Assembly: GCA_016792685.1 (NCBI GenBank)
Contig: JAEULQ010000009.1
Location: 1 to 64,000 of the forward strand
Source of the DNA: Tabrizicola sp.
GTDB taxonomy: Bacteria > Pseudomonadota > Alphaproteobacteria > Rhodobacterales > Rhodobacteraceae
Direction of reading: 5' to 3'
Length of the DNA: 64,000 bases
Part shown: positions 9,854 to 17,174 of the stretch, piece after piece
Layout: the number at the start of each line of letters is the position of its first letter
How positions within the stretch are numbered: position 1 is the first letter of the stretch
Translations under genes and position numbers: made by a program
The notes under the pieces: model-generated
Told to the model about the DNA's origin: nothing
Database searches by the model: none
What the model saw: only the letters and a program-made list of their open reading frames with translations

Positions 9854-10489
9854 ATGACGCGCGGCGGCCGGGAAAAGGACAGGGACGATCCGGAACGCAA
9901 GTGCATTGCGACCGGGGAAAGCCAGCCGAAAGCGGGACTGATCCGCTTTTGCCTGGGCCCTGACGGCCAGATCGTTCCGGATGTCATGGGCAAGCTGCCT
10001 GGCCGGGGCATCTATGTCTCGGCCGATCGCGCGGCGTTGGACAAGGCAGCGAAGAAGGGGTTGTTCTCTCGCGCTGCCCGACAGCCGGCAAAGGTCCCCG
10101 AGGGCCTGGCCGATCTGGTCGAGACTCTGGTTGCCCAGCGGGTCGTCGACCTTCTGTCGATGGCGCGCAAAGCAGGTGACGCGGTCACCGGTTACGAGAA
10201 GGTTAAGGACTGGCTGGTCAAGGGGCAGGCGGTGACGCTGATCCAGGCCAGCGACGGGTCGGAACGAGGCAAGACGAAGCTTCATGCGCCGGAAGGTGAT
10301 AAGGGCTTCATAGGCTGTCTTTCGGCTGGGGAAATCGGTTTGGCATTCGGGCGCGAACGTGCGATACACGCCGCGCTTGCCGCTGGTGGACTCAGAACCC
10401 GTGTTGTAGAGGAAGCGGCAAAACTCGCTGGTCTGCGTGGGCAGACAGGCGGGGATGACGGCGGCAAGACCGCCATGAAGGATACGTAG
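9854..10489 (+). CDS. ylxR: YlxR-type RNA-binding protein (DUF448) with L7Ae-like C-terminal domain
   Basis: A 211-residue protein encoded between nusA and infB, its usual place. The N-terminal half carries the YlxR/DUF448 signature: 'ERKCIATGE' near residue 16, then the GRGIYVS segment near residue 55. The C-terminal half (about 95-185) resembles the ribosomal-protein-L7Ae-like fold found fused to YlxR in alphaproteobacteria. YlxR proteins bind RNA and have been linked to the transcription/translation machinery and RNase P; the exact role here is unknown. The gene lies 25 bases after nusA and 5 bases before infB, so it is co-transcribed. Confidence 0.88.
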   Translation: MTRGGREKDRDDPERKCIATGESQPKAGLIRFCLGPDGQIVPDVMGKLPGRGIYVSADRAALDKAAKKGLFSRAARQPAKVPEGLADLVETLVAQRVVDLLSMARKAGDAVTGYEKVKDWLVKGQAVTLIQASDGSERGKTKLHAPEGDKGFIGCLSAGEIGLAFGRERAIHAALAAGGLRTRVVEEAAKLAGLRGQTGGDDGGKTAMKDT

Positions 10490-10494
10490 GACGC

Positions 10495-13080
10495 ATGAGC
10501 GATACAGACGGCAAGAAACCTCTTGGCCTCGGGGGCGCCCCCCGTTCCGGACAGGTGAAGCAAAGCTTCAGCCACGGCCGGACCAAGAGCGTCGTGGTCG
10601 AAACCAAACGCAAGCGCGTTGTGGTCCCCACCCCGGTGAAGCCGGGGTCGCCAGGTGCGGCTGCACCTTCGGCTTCGACCGGGCTCGGCGATCCGTCGAA
10701 ACGGCCCGCAGGCATCTCTGATGCGGAAATGGAGCGTCGCCTGGCGGCGCTGCGTGCTGCCAAGGCACGCGAGGCCGAGGATGCGGTTCGCCGCGCCGAG
10801 GAGGACCGCGCCCGTGAAGAAGAGCGCGCCCGCCGTCGCGAGGAAATCGAGACGAAAGAACGCGAAGATCGCGCCCGCGAAGAAGCTTTGCGGCTTAAGG
10901 CCGAGGAAGAAGAGCGTGCCGCCAAGGCCGAGGCTGCCGCAAAGGCTGCCGCCGCCGACGCGCGTCGTGCCGAAGTTCTTGGCACCCGTTCCCGCTCGAC
11001 GACTCCGCCTCCGCCGGCAAGCAAGCCTGCTGAACGGGCCGCCGCGCCTGCCGCTCCGGCCGCAACCGAAGACGCTCGCGGCCCGGCATCGGCGAAACCC
11101 GGCCTCAGTCCGCGGAAGACCGACCGTGAAAAGGACGACCGCGCCGACCGTGGCTCCAAGCGTGGTGCCGGCGACGAAGGCCGCCGTTCGGGCAAGCTGA
11201 CGCTGTCCGACGCGATTTCGGATGAAGGCGGCCGCCAGCGCAGCCTGGCCGCGATCAAGCGCAAGCAGGAAAAGGCCCGCCAGAAGGCGCTGGGTCTGGG
11301 TCACAAGGCCGAAAAGCAGGTGCGTGACGTGCAACTGCCGGAAACCATCGTGGTTTCGGAACTGGCCAACCGCATGGCCGAACGCGCGGCCGATGTGGTC
11401 AAGGCGCTGATGAAGATGGGCATGATGGTCACGATGAACCAGCCCATCGACGCCGACACCGCGGAACTGGTGATCGAGGAATTCGGCCACAAGGCCGTCC
11501 GCGTCTCGGATGCCGACGTCGAGCAGGTGATCGACACGGTCAAGGACTCGGACGAAAACCTCCTGCCGCGGCCCCCGATCGTCACGATCATGGGCCATGT
11601 CGACCACGGCAAGACCTCGCTTCTTGACGCGATCCGCAAGACCAATGTTGTCTCGGGCGAAGCCGGGGGCATCACCCAGCATATCGGCGCCTATCAGGTG
11701 AAGGCCGCAAACGGCCAGACCATCACCTTCCTCGACACGCCCGGTCACGCCGCCTTCACCTCGATGCGCTCGCGTGGCGCCCAGGTGACGGATATCGTCG
11801 TCCTGGTGGTCGCGGCCGATGATGCGGTCATGCCCCAGACGGTCGAGGCGATCAACCACGCCAAGGCCGCCAAGGTCCCGATGATCGTGGCGATCAACAA
11901 GATCGACAAGCACGAGGCCAATCCGCAGAAAGTGCGGACCGACCTTCTGCAGCACGAAATCGTGGTCGAAGCCATGTCCGGCGACGTTCAGGATGTCGAG
12001 GTTTCCGCCAAGACCGGCCTGGGTCTGGACGACCTTCTCGAAGCGATCAGCCTTCAGGCCGAGGTTCTCGAACTCCGCGCCAACCCGAACCGGGCTGCGC
12101 AGGGTGCGGTGATCGAAGCCAAACTCGACGTGGGCCGCGGACCTGTCGCGACTGTGCTTGTGCAGAACGGCACGCTTCGCAAGGGCGACATCTTCGTGGT
12201 CGGCGAACAGTGGGGCAAGGTCCGCGCGCTTATCAACGACAAGGGCGAGACGGTGGCGGAAGCCGGCCCCTCCTCTGCCGTCGAGGTGCTGGGTCTCTCG
12301 GGTACACCCTCAGCCGGTGACACGCTGAACGTGGTCGAAACCGAAGCCCAGGCCCGTGAAATCGCGGACTACCGGATCAAGACCGCCAAGGACAAACGTG
12401 CCGCCGCCGGTGCTGCGACGACGCTGGAACAGCTTATGGCCAAGGCCAAGGCCGACCAGTCGGTCGCCGAACTTCCGATCGTCATCAAGGCCGACGTTCA
12501 AGGCTCTGCCGAGGCCATCGTCCAGGCGATGGAGAAGATCGGGAACGAGGAAGTCCGCGTTCGTGTCCTGCATTCGGGCGTCGGTGCGATCACCGATACC
12601 GATGTGGGTCTCGCCGAGGCCTCCAAAGCCCCCGTCATCGGCTTCAACGTCCGTGCCAATGCGACCGCTCGGGCTTCGGCCACCCAGAAGGGTGTCGAGA
12701 TCCGCTACTACTCGATCATCTACGACCTGGTGGATGACATCAAGAAAGCGGCCTCGGGTCTGCTTAAGGCCGAAGTGCGCGAAACCTTCATCGGCTATGC
12801 CAAGATCCTTGAAGTCTTCAAGGTCTCGGGCGTCGGCAAGGTCGCGGGCTGCCTTGTCACCGAAGGCGTGGCGCGGCGGTCGGCTGGCGTCCGGCTTCTG
12901 CGTGACGATGTGGTGATCCATGAGGGCACGCTGAAGACGCTGAAACGCTTCAAGGACGAGGTGAAGGAAGTCATCTCGGGCCAGGAATGCGGTATGGCCT
13001 TCGAGAACTACGACGACATTCGCCAGGGCGACGTCATCGAGATCTTCGAGCGCGAGGAAGTGCAGCGCAGCCTGGACTGA
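10495..13080 (+). CDS. infB: Translation initiation factor IF-2
   Basis: IF-2 is the GTPase that places fMet-tRNA on the 30S subunit. The 861-residue protein has a highly charged, low-complexity N-terminal region (about 60-245; Glu/Arg/Ala-rich, probable coiled coil). The G domain starts at residue 367 with GHVDHGKTS (P-loop), followed by DTPGHAAF and NKID motifs, then domains II-IV with the fMet-tRNA-binding C-terminal domain. The length matches alphaproteobacterial IF-2. It is the last gene of the operon, followed after 22 bases by a strong intrinsic terminator. Confidence 0.98.
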   Translation: MSDTDGKKPLGLGGAPRSGQVKQSFSHGRTKSVVVETKRKRVVVPTPVKPGSPGAAAPSASTGLGDPSKRPAGISDAEMERRLAALRAAKAREAEDAVRRAEEDRAREEERARRREEIETKEREDRAREEALRLKAEEEERAAKAEAAAKAAAADARRAEVLGTRSRSTTPPPPASKPAERAAAPAAPAATEDARGPASAKPGLSPRKTDREKDDRADRGSKRGAGDEGRRSGKLTLSDAISDEGGRQRSLAAIKRKQEKARQKALGLGHKAEKQVRDVQLPETIVVSELANRMAERAADVVKALMKMGMMVTMNQPIDADTAELVIEEFGHKAVRVSDADVEQVIDTVKDSDENLLPRPPIVTIMGHVDHGKTSLLDAIRKTNVVSGEAGGITQHIGAYQVKAANGQTITFLDTPGHAAFTSMRSRGAQVTDIVVLVVAADDAVMPQTVEAINHAKAAKVPMIVAINKIDKHEANPQKVRTDLLQHEIVVEAMSGDVQDVEVSAKTGLGLDDLLEAISLQAEVLELRANPNRAAQGAVIEAKLDVGRGPVATVLVQNGTLRKGDIFVVGEQWGKVRALINDKGETVAEAGPSSAVEVLGLSGTPSAGDTLNVVETEAQAREIADYRIKTAKDKRAAAGAATTLEQLMAKAKADQSVAELPIVIKADVQGSAEAIVQAMEKIGNEEVRVRVLHSGVGAITDTDVGLAEASKAPVIGFNVRANATARASATQKGVEIRYYSIIYDLVDDIKKAASGLLKAEVRETFIGYAKILEVFKVSGVGKVAGCLVTEGVARRSAGVRLLRDDVVIHEGTLKTLKRFKDEVKEVISGQECGMAFENYDDIRQGDVIEIFEREEVQRSLD

Positions 13081-13102
13081 TCCGAAACGCCTGACACAGA
13101 AG

Positions 13103-13134
13103 AAAGGGAGGGTTCGTCTTGAACCCTCCCTTTT
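13103..13134 (+). terminator. Intrinsic terminator after infB
   Basis: A perfect 13-bp stem, AAAGGGAGGGTTC (13103-13115) pairing with GAACCCTCCCTTT (13121-13133), has a 5-base loop and is followed by TTTTGCTTTG. It starts 23 bases after the infB stop codon. This is the clearest terminator in the window. Confidence 0.9.
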
Positions 13135-13264
13135 GCTTTGCATAAGGACGATCAGCGTCGGGTCGGCCGAGATCAGCACGGCCGCGGCGGTCGCGCGCTT
13201 GGTTAACCGCATGGAAAGCAGAATCGGGCAGAACAAGGCATGAACAAACCTTGCCGAGGCTGCC

Positions 13265-13381
13265 ATGCATTCCCTCATCACCGCAACGACGCTGCTGATC
13301 CTCTTTGTCTGGGCGCAGGATCAGGCGTCCGAATTGCCGGCCGGACTTTGGAGCATTCCCGGCTTCGAACTCAGCGAATAG
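13265..13381 (+). CDS. Possible small membrane protein (38 aa)
   Basis: A short frame reading MHSLITATTLLILFVWAQ... to ...GFELSE. Residues ~3-16 form one hydrophobic segment and the remainder is mildly acidic, so the product would be a single-pass or secreted miniprotein. A GAGG sequence ends 5 bases before the ATG. The frame occupies the 440-base gap between the infB terminator and the regulator gene; apart from it and the palindromes near 13550 I see no other coding signal there. No family is recognised and the reading could be chance; conservation in relatives would decide. Confidence 0.3.
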   Translation: MHSLITATTLLILFVWAQDQASELPAGLWSIPGFELSE

Positions 13382-13534
13382 CTCCCCCGCACAGTTGGCC
13401 GCCCGACGCCAAGGCAATCCGGTCACCCGACTTGGTTCCAGGACTGCCGCAAATGACAGGTGAAGGTGCCCTGCATCGCGGTCGGTTCAAGACTGACCAT
13501 CATGAGCCTTGATTGGGGAACTTTACAGAAGAAT

Positions 13535-13570
13535 GAAGTCGCACTACACTTCGTGTGAAGTGGAGACTTC
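13535..13570. promoter_or_regulatory. Nested inverted repeats, candidate operator of the XRE-cupin regulator
   Basis: The pentamer GAAGT occurs four times in alternating orientation: GAAGTC (13535-13540), CACTTC (13547-13552), GAAGTG (13557-13562) and GACTTC (13565-13570). The middle pair is a perfect 6-4-6 palindrome around GTGT, and the outer pair forms a wider inverted repeat. The element ends 2 bases before the TTG proposed as the regulator's start, a typical position for an autoregulatory operator of an XRE-family repressor. Confidence 0.5.
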
Positions 13571-13572
13571 AG

Positions 13573-14181
13573 TTGCCAAACGATCAGGACTCGCGGAAAA
13601 CGCTTGGCATACGCCTTAAGGCGTTTCGCCAGGAGCGTAGATTGTCGCTCCGCGCTCTCGCTGAGCTGGTGGGCACGACAGCAAGTTATCAGAGCCAACT
13701 TGAGCGTGGCGTAACCGGCGCGGCAGTCTCAACACTGATGCGCATAGCCGACGCGCTTTCGATCTCGGTCGCGGACCTCTTCGAGGAGCGCAGTTCCTCA
13801 ATGCATCGCGTGCTGCGCAAAAGCGAACGCTCGGCGCTGCCCCAGGCGGAAGGATACCGAAAGACGCTGCTCTCGCAGCCGCCAATCCGGGCCTATGAGG
13901 TCTATGTCGGAACCTTTGATCCTGGCGGATCGACAGGTTCTGAACAGTACACGCACGGCGATTCGCAGGAGATGATGCTGGTCCTCGCGGGCGAAGTGGA
14001 AATCACGCTTGGCACCGACCGGTTCGTCTTGGGGGAGGGGGATTGCATCGAGTACCGATCCTCGACCCCTCATCGGATCGCCAATGTCGGCGACCGCCAG
14101 GCCGAAGTGCAATGGATCATCTCGCCAGCAACATCCGCCAAGGCCGAGCTGGACAAATTTACAAGGAAAGCAGGACCATGA
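13573..14181 (+). CDS. XRE-family regulator with C-terminal cupin domain
   Basis: A PuuR-type transcription regulator of 202 residues. Residues ~8-62 form an XRE helix-turn-helix (LRALAELVGTTASYQSQLERG) and residues ~110-190 a cupin sensor domain (the EQYTHGDSQEMMLVLAGEVE and GDCIEYRSSTPHRI segments). Such proteins usually repress nearby amine or amino-acid catabolic genes and sense the substrate through the cupin. The stop overlaps the start of the glutamine-synthetase-like gene (ATGA), so both are one unit. The TTG start has GGAG 7 bases upstream and leaves the palindromic element outside the coding sequence; a GTG at 13555 would put it inside. Confidence 0.82.
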   Translation: MPNDQDSRKTLGIRLKAFRQERRLSLRALAELVGTTASYQSQLERGVTGAAVSTLMRIADALSISVADLFEERSSSMHRVLRKSERSALPQAEGYRKTLLSQPPIRAYEVYVGTFDPGGSTGSEQYTHGDSQEMMLVLAGEVEITLGTDRFVLGEGDCIEYRSSTPHRIANVGDRQAEVQWIISPATSAKAELDKFTRKAGP

Positions 14182-15533
14182 CCCTCCCGACCGAGCTCGC
14201 CGCCTATCTGGCGAAACACCCGGAAACCCGATTTGTCGATGCGGTGCTCTATGACCTCTGCGGAACGGCCATTGGCAAACGGGTTCCCGTGCGGGACGCG
14301 GCAAAACTCTGGACTTCAGGGGTGGCCTTTTGCGCCGGGATCACGACGCTTGATGCGTTGGGAGCATGCTGGGATGTGAATGGGATCGGCTTCTCGGATG
14401 GCGATCCCGACGCAACTTCATACCCATTGCCGGGGACCCTGGTTCCGGTGACCTGGGCCGAACAGCCGACGGCACAAGTCCAGATCGCACCAGCTCCGCC
14501 CGAAGGGGCCGAAAGCTGGTGGTTTGATCCCCGCTCGCTTCTTGCAAGGATCGTGTCCCGGTTCGAGGAATTGGGTCTGAAGCCGGTCGTTGCTTGCGAG
14601 CTCGAGTTCTACCTCGTCGATCCGACACGCGATGCAACCGGCCGGGTGACGCCCGCCCGGCCTGTCCGGTCCGGCCGTGCCCCCGAGGCGCCACGGGTTC
14701 TGGCATTTGACAAGCTCGACGAATGGGCGGGCATCCTGGCCGAGATCGACGCGGCCTGCCAGGCGCAGGGAGTGCCGGCCGGTGCCGCCACAGCAGAATA
14801 CGGTGGCGCGCAATTCGAGGTGAACCTCGGCCATGTCGACGACCCTGTCCTGGCTTGCGACCATGCATTGATGCTGCGACGGATCGTCAAGGGAGTGGCG
14901 AACCGACATGGCCTTGAGGCAACCTTCATGTCCAAGCCCTTCTCCGACCAGTCGGGATCGGGCCTGCATATCCATGCGTCGCTTGTCGATGCGGCCGGTC
15001 AAAACGTCTTTGACGAGACAACCGATGACGGTGATCGTCTGCTTGGTCAGGCCATCGCGGGCCTGCAGGCCACAACCTACGACGCAATGGCCTTCTTCGC
15101 GCCGAATCTGAATGCCTATCGCCGCTTTGCGCCAAACCAGTTTGTGCCGGTGAACACCTCCTGGGGGATCAACAACCGTTCCGTCTCGTTCCGGGTTCCG
15201 ATGGGCGGTGGCAAGGCCCGCCGGATCGAGCACCGGATCGCCGGGGCCGATGCCAACCCCTATCTCGTCATGGCAGCGATGCTTGCCGGCTTCCACCACG
15301 GGCTTTCTAAACGCCTGACTCCAACGGACCCGTCGACCGGAAATGCGGGAGAAGAGGCGGATCCGGACATGCCGCTTCGTCTCTGGACGGCCCTGGACCG
15401 GTTGGAAGGGTCGGCGCTGATGGCCGAGTATTTCGGAACGCGCTACCCCGCTGCCTATGCCGCGATCAAACGGAGCGAGTTCGAAGCCTTCATGGCTGAC
15501 GTGCTGCCGCGCGAACATGACTGGTACCTCTAG
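14178..15533 (+). CDS. Glutamine-synthetase-family ligase (PuuA-like)
   Basis: A 451-residue ATP-dependent ligase of the glutamine synthetase superfamily. It has the N-terminal beta-grasp domain (~15-110) and the catalytic domain with E-containing metal motifs (VVACELEFYLVD near residue 140; SGSGLHIHASL near 258; the NPYLVMAAMLAG segment near 360). Members of this branch couple glutamate to amines such as putrescine or other primary amines rather than to ammonia. It sits between a PuuR-like regulator and sarcosine-oxidase-type genes, so a gamma-glutamyl intermediate of an (N-methyl)amine is plausible. It does not resemble the GmaS branch as I know it. The true substrate is not determined. Confidence 0.8.
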   Translation: MTLPTELAAYLAKHPETRFVDAVLYDLCGTAIGKRVPVRDAAKLWTSGVAFCAGITTLDALGACWDVNGIGFSDGDPDATSYPLPGTLVPVTWAEQPTAQVQIAPAPPEGAESWWFDPRSLLARIVSRFEELGLKPVVACELEFYLVDPTRDATGRVTPARPVRSGRAPEAPRVLAFDKLDEWAGILAEIDAACQAQGVPAGAATAEYGGAQFEVNLGHVDDPVLACDHALMLRRIVKGVANRHGLEATFMSKPFSDQSGSGLHIHASLVDAAGQNVFDETTDDGDRLLGQAIAGLQATTYDAMAFFAPNLNAYRRFAPNQFVPVNTSWGINNRSVSFRVPMGGGKARRIEHRIAGADANPYLVMAAMLAGFHHGLSKRLTPTDPSTGNAGEEADPDMPLRLWTALDRLEGSALMAEYFGTRYPAAYAAIKRSEFEAFMADVLPREHDWYL

Positions 15534-15626
15534 GGGTGATGGCGAAAACAGCAGTACCCATGGCGGAAACGGACGCATCTGGCCGCTGATAGAGGCCTAG
15601 AAGGATGCTGAAGTAGGGGGGTTGCT

Positions 15627-16877
15627 GTGCGCTATTCCGGATTTCGCGTGATTGCCGAGGCATTGACTGGCCACAAGGGCTGGAAGCCAGTCTGGCGGGA
15701 TCCGGCACCGCAGGCCGAATATGACTATATCATCGTGGGCGGTGGCGGGCATGGCCTGGCAACCGCCTACTATCTGGCCAAGGAATTCGGCCAGGCGCGC
15801 ATCGCCGTGCTTGAGAAGGGTTATCTTGGTGGCGGCAACGTCGGCCGCAATACCACGATCATTCGCTCGAACTACCTTCTGGATGGCAACGAGCCCTTCT
15901 ACGAATTCTCGCTGAAGCTCTGGGAAGGGCTTGAGCAGGACTTCAACTACAACTCCATGGTCAGCCAGCGCGGGATCATCAACCTGATCCACACCGACGC
16001 GCAGCGCGATGCCGCAACAAGGCGCGGCAATGCGATGATCATGCATGGCGCCGATGCGCGGCTCCTCAACCGGGACGAAGTGCGCGCCATGTATCCCTGG
16101 CTCAACTTCGACAACGCCCGCTTCCCGATCAAGGCCGCACTGATGCAGCCCCGCGGCGGCACGGTGCGGCATGACGCCGTGGCCTGGGGTTATGCGCGGG
16201 GGGCCGACCAGCGCGGCGTCGACCTGATCCAGAACTGCGAAGTCACCGGCATGCGGATCGAGAACGGCCGCATCCGGGGCGTGGAGACCTCGCGAGGGTT
16301 CATAGGCGCGAAAAAGGTAGGCGTCGCGGTGGCGGGCTCATCTTCCAAGGTCATGGCCCATGCGGGAATGCGCCTGCCGATCGAGAGCCACGTCCTGCAA
16401 GCCTTTGTTTCCGAAGGGTTGAAGCCCCTGATCGACGGCGTGATGACCTTTGGCGCGGGGCACTTCTACGTCAGCCAGTCCGACAAGGGCGGTCTCGTCT
16501 TCGGGGGCGACATCGATGGCTACAATTCCTATGCCCAACGTGGCAACTTGCCCGTCATCGAGGATGTGGCCGAAGGCGGCATGGCCCTGATGCCCGCCAT
16601 CGGGCGTGTGCGGCTGCTGCGGACCTGGGGCGGGATCATGGACATGTCGATGGATGGCTCGCCGATCATCGACAAGACGGGGATCGAAGGGCTCTATTTC
16701 AACGGCGGCTGGTGCTACGGCGGCTTCAAGGCGACCCCAGCCTCGGGCTGGGCGTTTGCCCACCTGCTGGCGAAGGACGAACCCCACAAGACTGCCACGG
16801 CCTATCGCTTCGACCGGTTCCTGAAAGGCCGGATTATCGATGAAAAGGGCCAAGGTGCCCAGCCGAACCTGCATTGA
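15627..16877 (+). CDS. soxB: Sarcosine oxidase subunit beta homologue
   Basis: The FAD-binding catalytic subunit of a heterotetrameric sarcosine-oxidase-type enzyme (416 aa), which oxidatively demethylates an N-methyl amino acid. The dinucleotide-binding motif DYIIVGGGGHGLATAYYLA lies at ~33-50. The RGGTVRHDAVAWG segment contains His182, in the position of the residue that carries covalent FMN in characterised enzymes. The C-terminal 'GWCYGGFKATPASG' is typical. The GTG start has a G-run 5 bases upstream. It is followed by soxD, soxA and soxG in the standard order. Whether sarcosine, N-methylglutamate or another amine is the substrate cannot be told from sequence. Confidence 0.9.
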   Translation: MRYSGFRVIAEALTGHKGWKPVWRDPAPQAEYDYIIVGGGGHGLATAYYLAKEFGQARIAVLEKGYLGGGNVGRNTTIIRSNYLLDGNEPFYEFSLKLWEGLEQDFNYNSMVSQRGIINLIHTDAQRDAATRRGNAMIMHGADARLLNRDEVRAMYPWLNFDNARFPIKAALMQPRGGTVRHDAVAWGYARGADQRGVDLIQNCEVTGMRIENGRIRGVETSRGFIGAKKVGVAVAGSSSKVMAHAGMRLPIESHVLQAFVSEGLKPLIDGVMTFGAGHFYVSQSDKGGLVFGGDIDGYNSYAQRGNLPVIEDVAEGGMALMPAIGRVRLLRTWGGIMDMSMDGSPIIDKTGIEGLYFNGGWCYGGFKATPASGWAFAHLLAKDEPHKTATAYRFDRFLKGRIIDEKGQGAQPNLH

Positions 16878-16889
16878 AGGCGAATACGA

Positions 16890-17174
16890 ATGATCATTCA
16901 CCATCCGATCCTCGGGCCCCGCGATGCGCAGGAATTCGTCTATCTGGGCGACGCGACCCTCATCGACCGGCCGGACGGCATGACTGCGGGTGTCGAAGCC
17001 TTCCACGACTATCTCTACAACCGCGACAACCCGGCGGGTGAGCATCGGGAACTCTGGTACCATGAACAGGGTGACCGCTCCTGGCTTGTCGTGACCCGCA
17101 ATACCGTGACGCATGAGATCACCAAGGTCGAACTCGCCCGCGATGTCGCCCGCGCAAGGGGGCGGACCAAATGA
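16890..17174 (+). CDS. soxD: Sarcosine oxidase subunit delta homologue lacking the zinc-site cysteines
   Basis: A 94-residue small subunit located between beta and alpha. The C-terminal half keeps the family pattern (HRELWYHEQGDRSWLVVTRN). In the usual delta subunit the N-terminus reads C-P-x-C-G-P-R and a later Cys follows 'H-x-x-G'; these ligate zinc. Here the start is MIIHHPILGPRD, so the two Cys positions are His5 and Leu8, and the later Cys is Asp. The protein contains no cysteine at all. The subunit must therefore be zinc-free or bind metal differently. Its stop overlaps the soxA ATG (ATGA). Confidence 0.85.
   Translation: MIIHHPILGPRDAQEFVYLGDATLIDRPDGMTAGVEAFHDYLYNRDNPAGEHRELWYHEQGDRSWLVVTRNTVTHEITKVELARDVARARGRTK

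Noticed and set aside
8230..10011. A 593-codon minus-strand open frame antisense to nusA
   Set aside because: Its sequence mirrors the codon bias of nusA (long runs of Asp, Leu, His, Val typical of antisense of high-GC genes), it has no family resemblance, and nusA is certain.
10282..11955. A 557-codon minus-strand frame opposite infB
   Set aside because: Shadow of infB; repeated Arg/Asp/His runs and no ribosome-binding site or domain.
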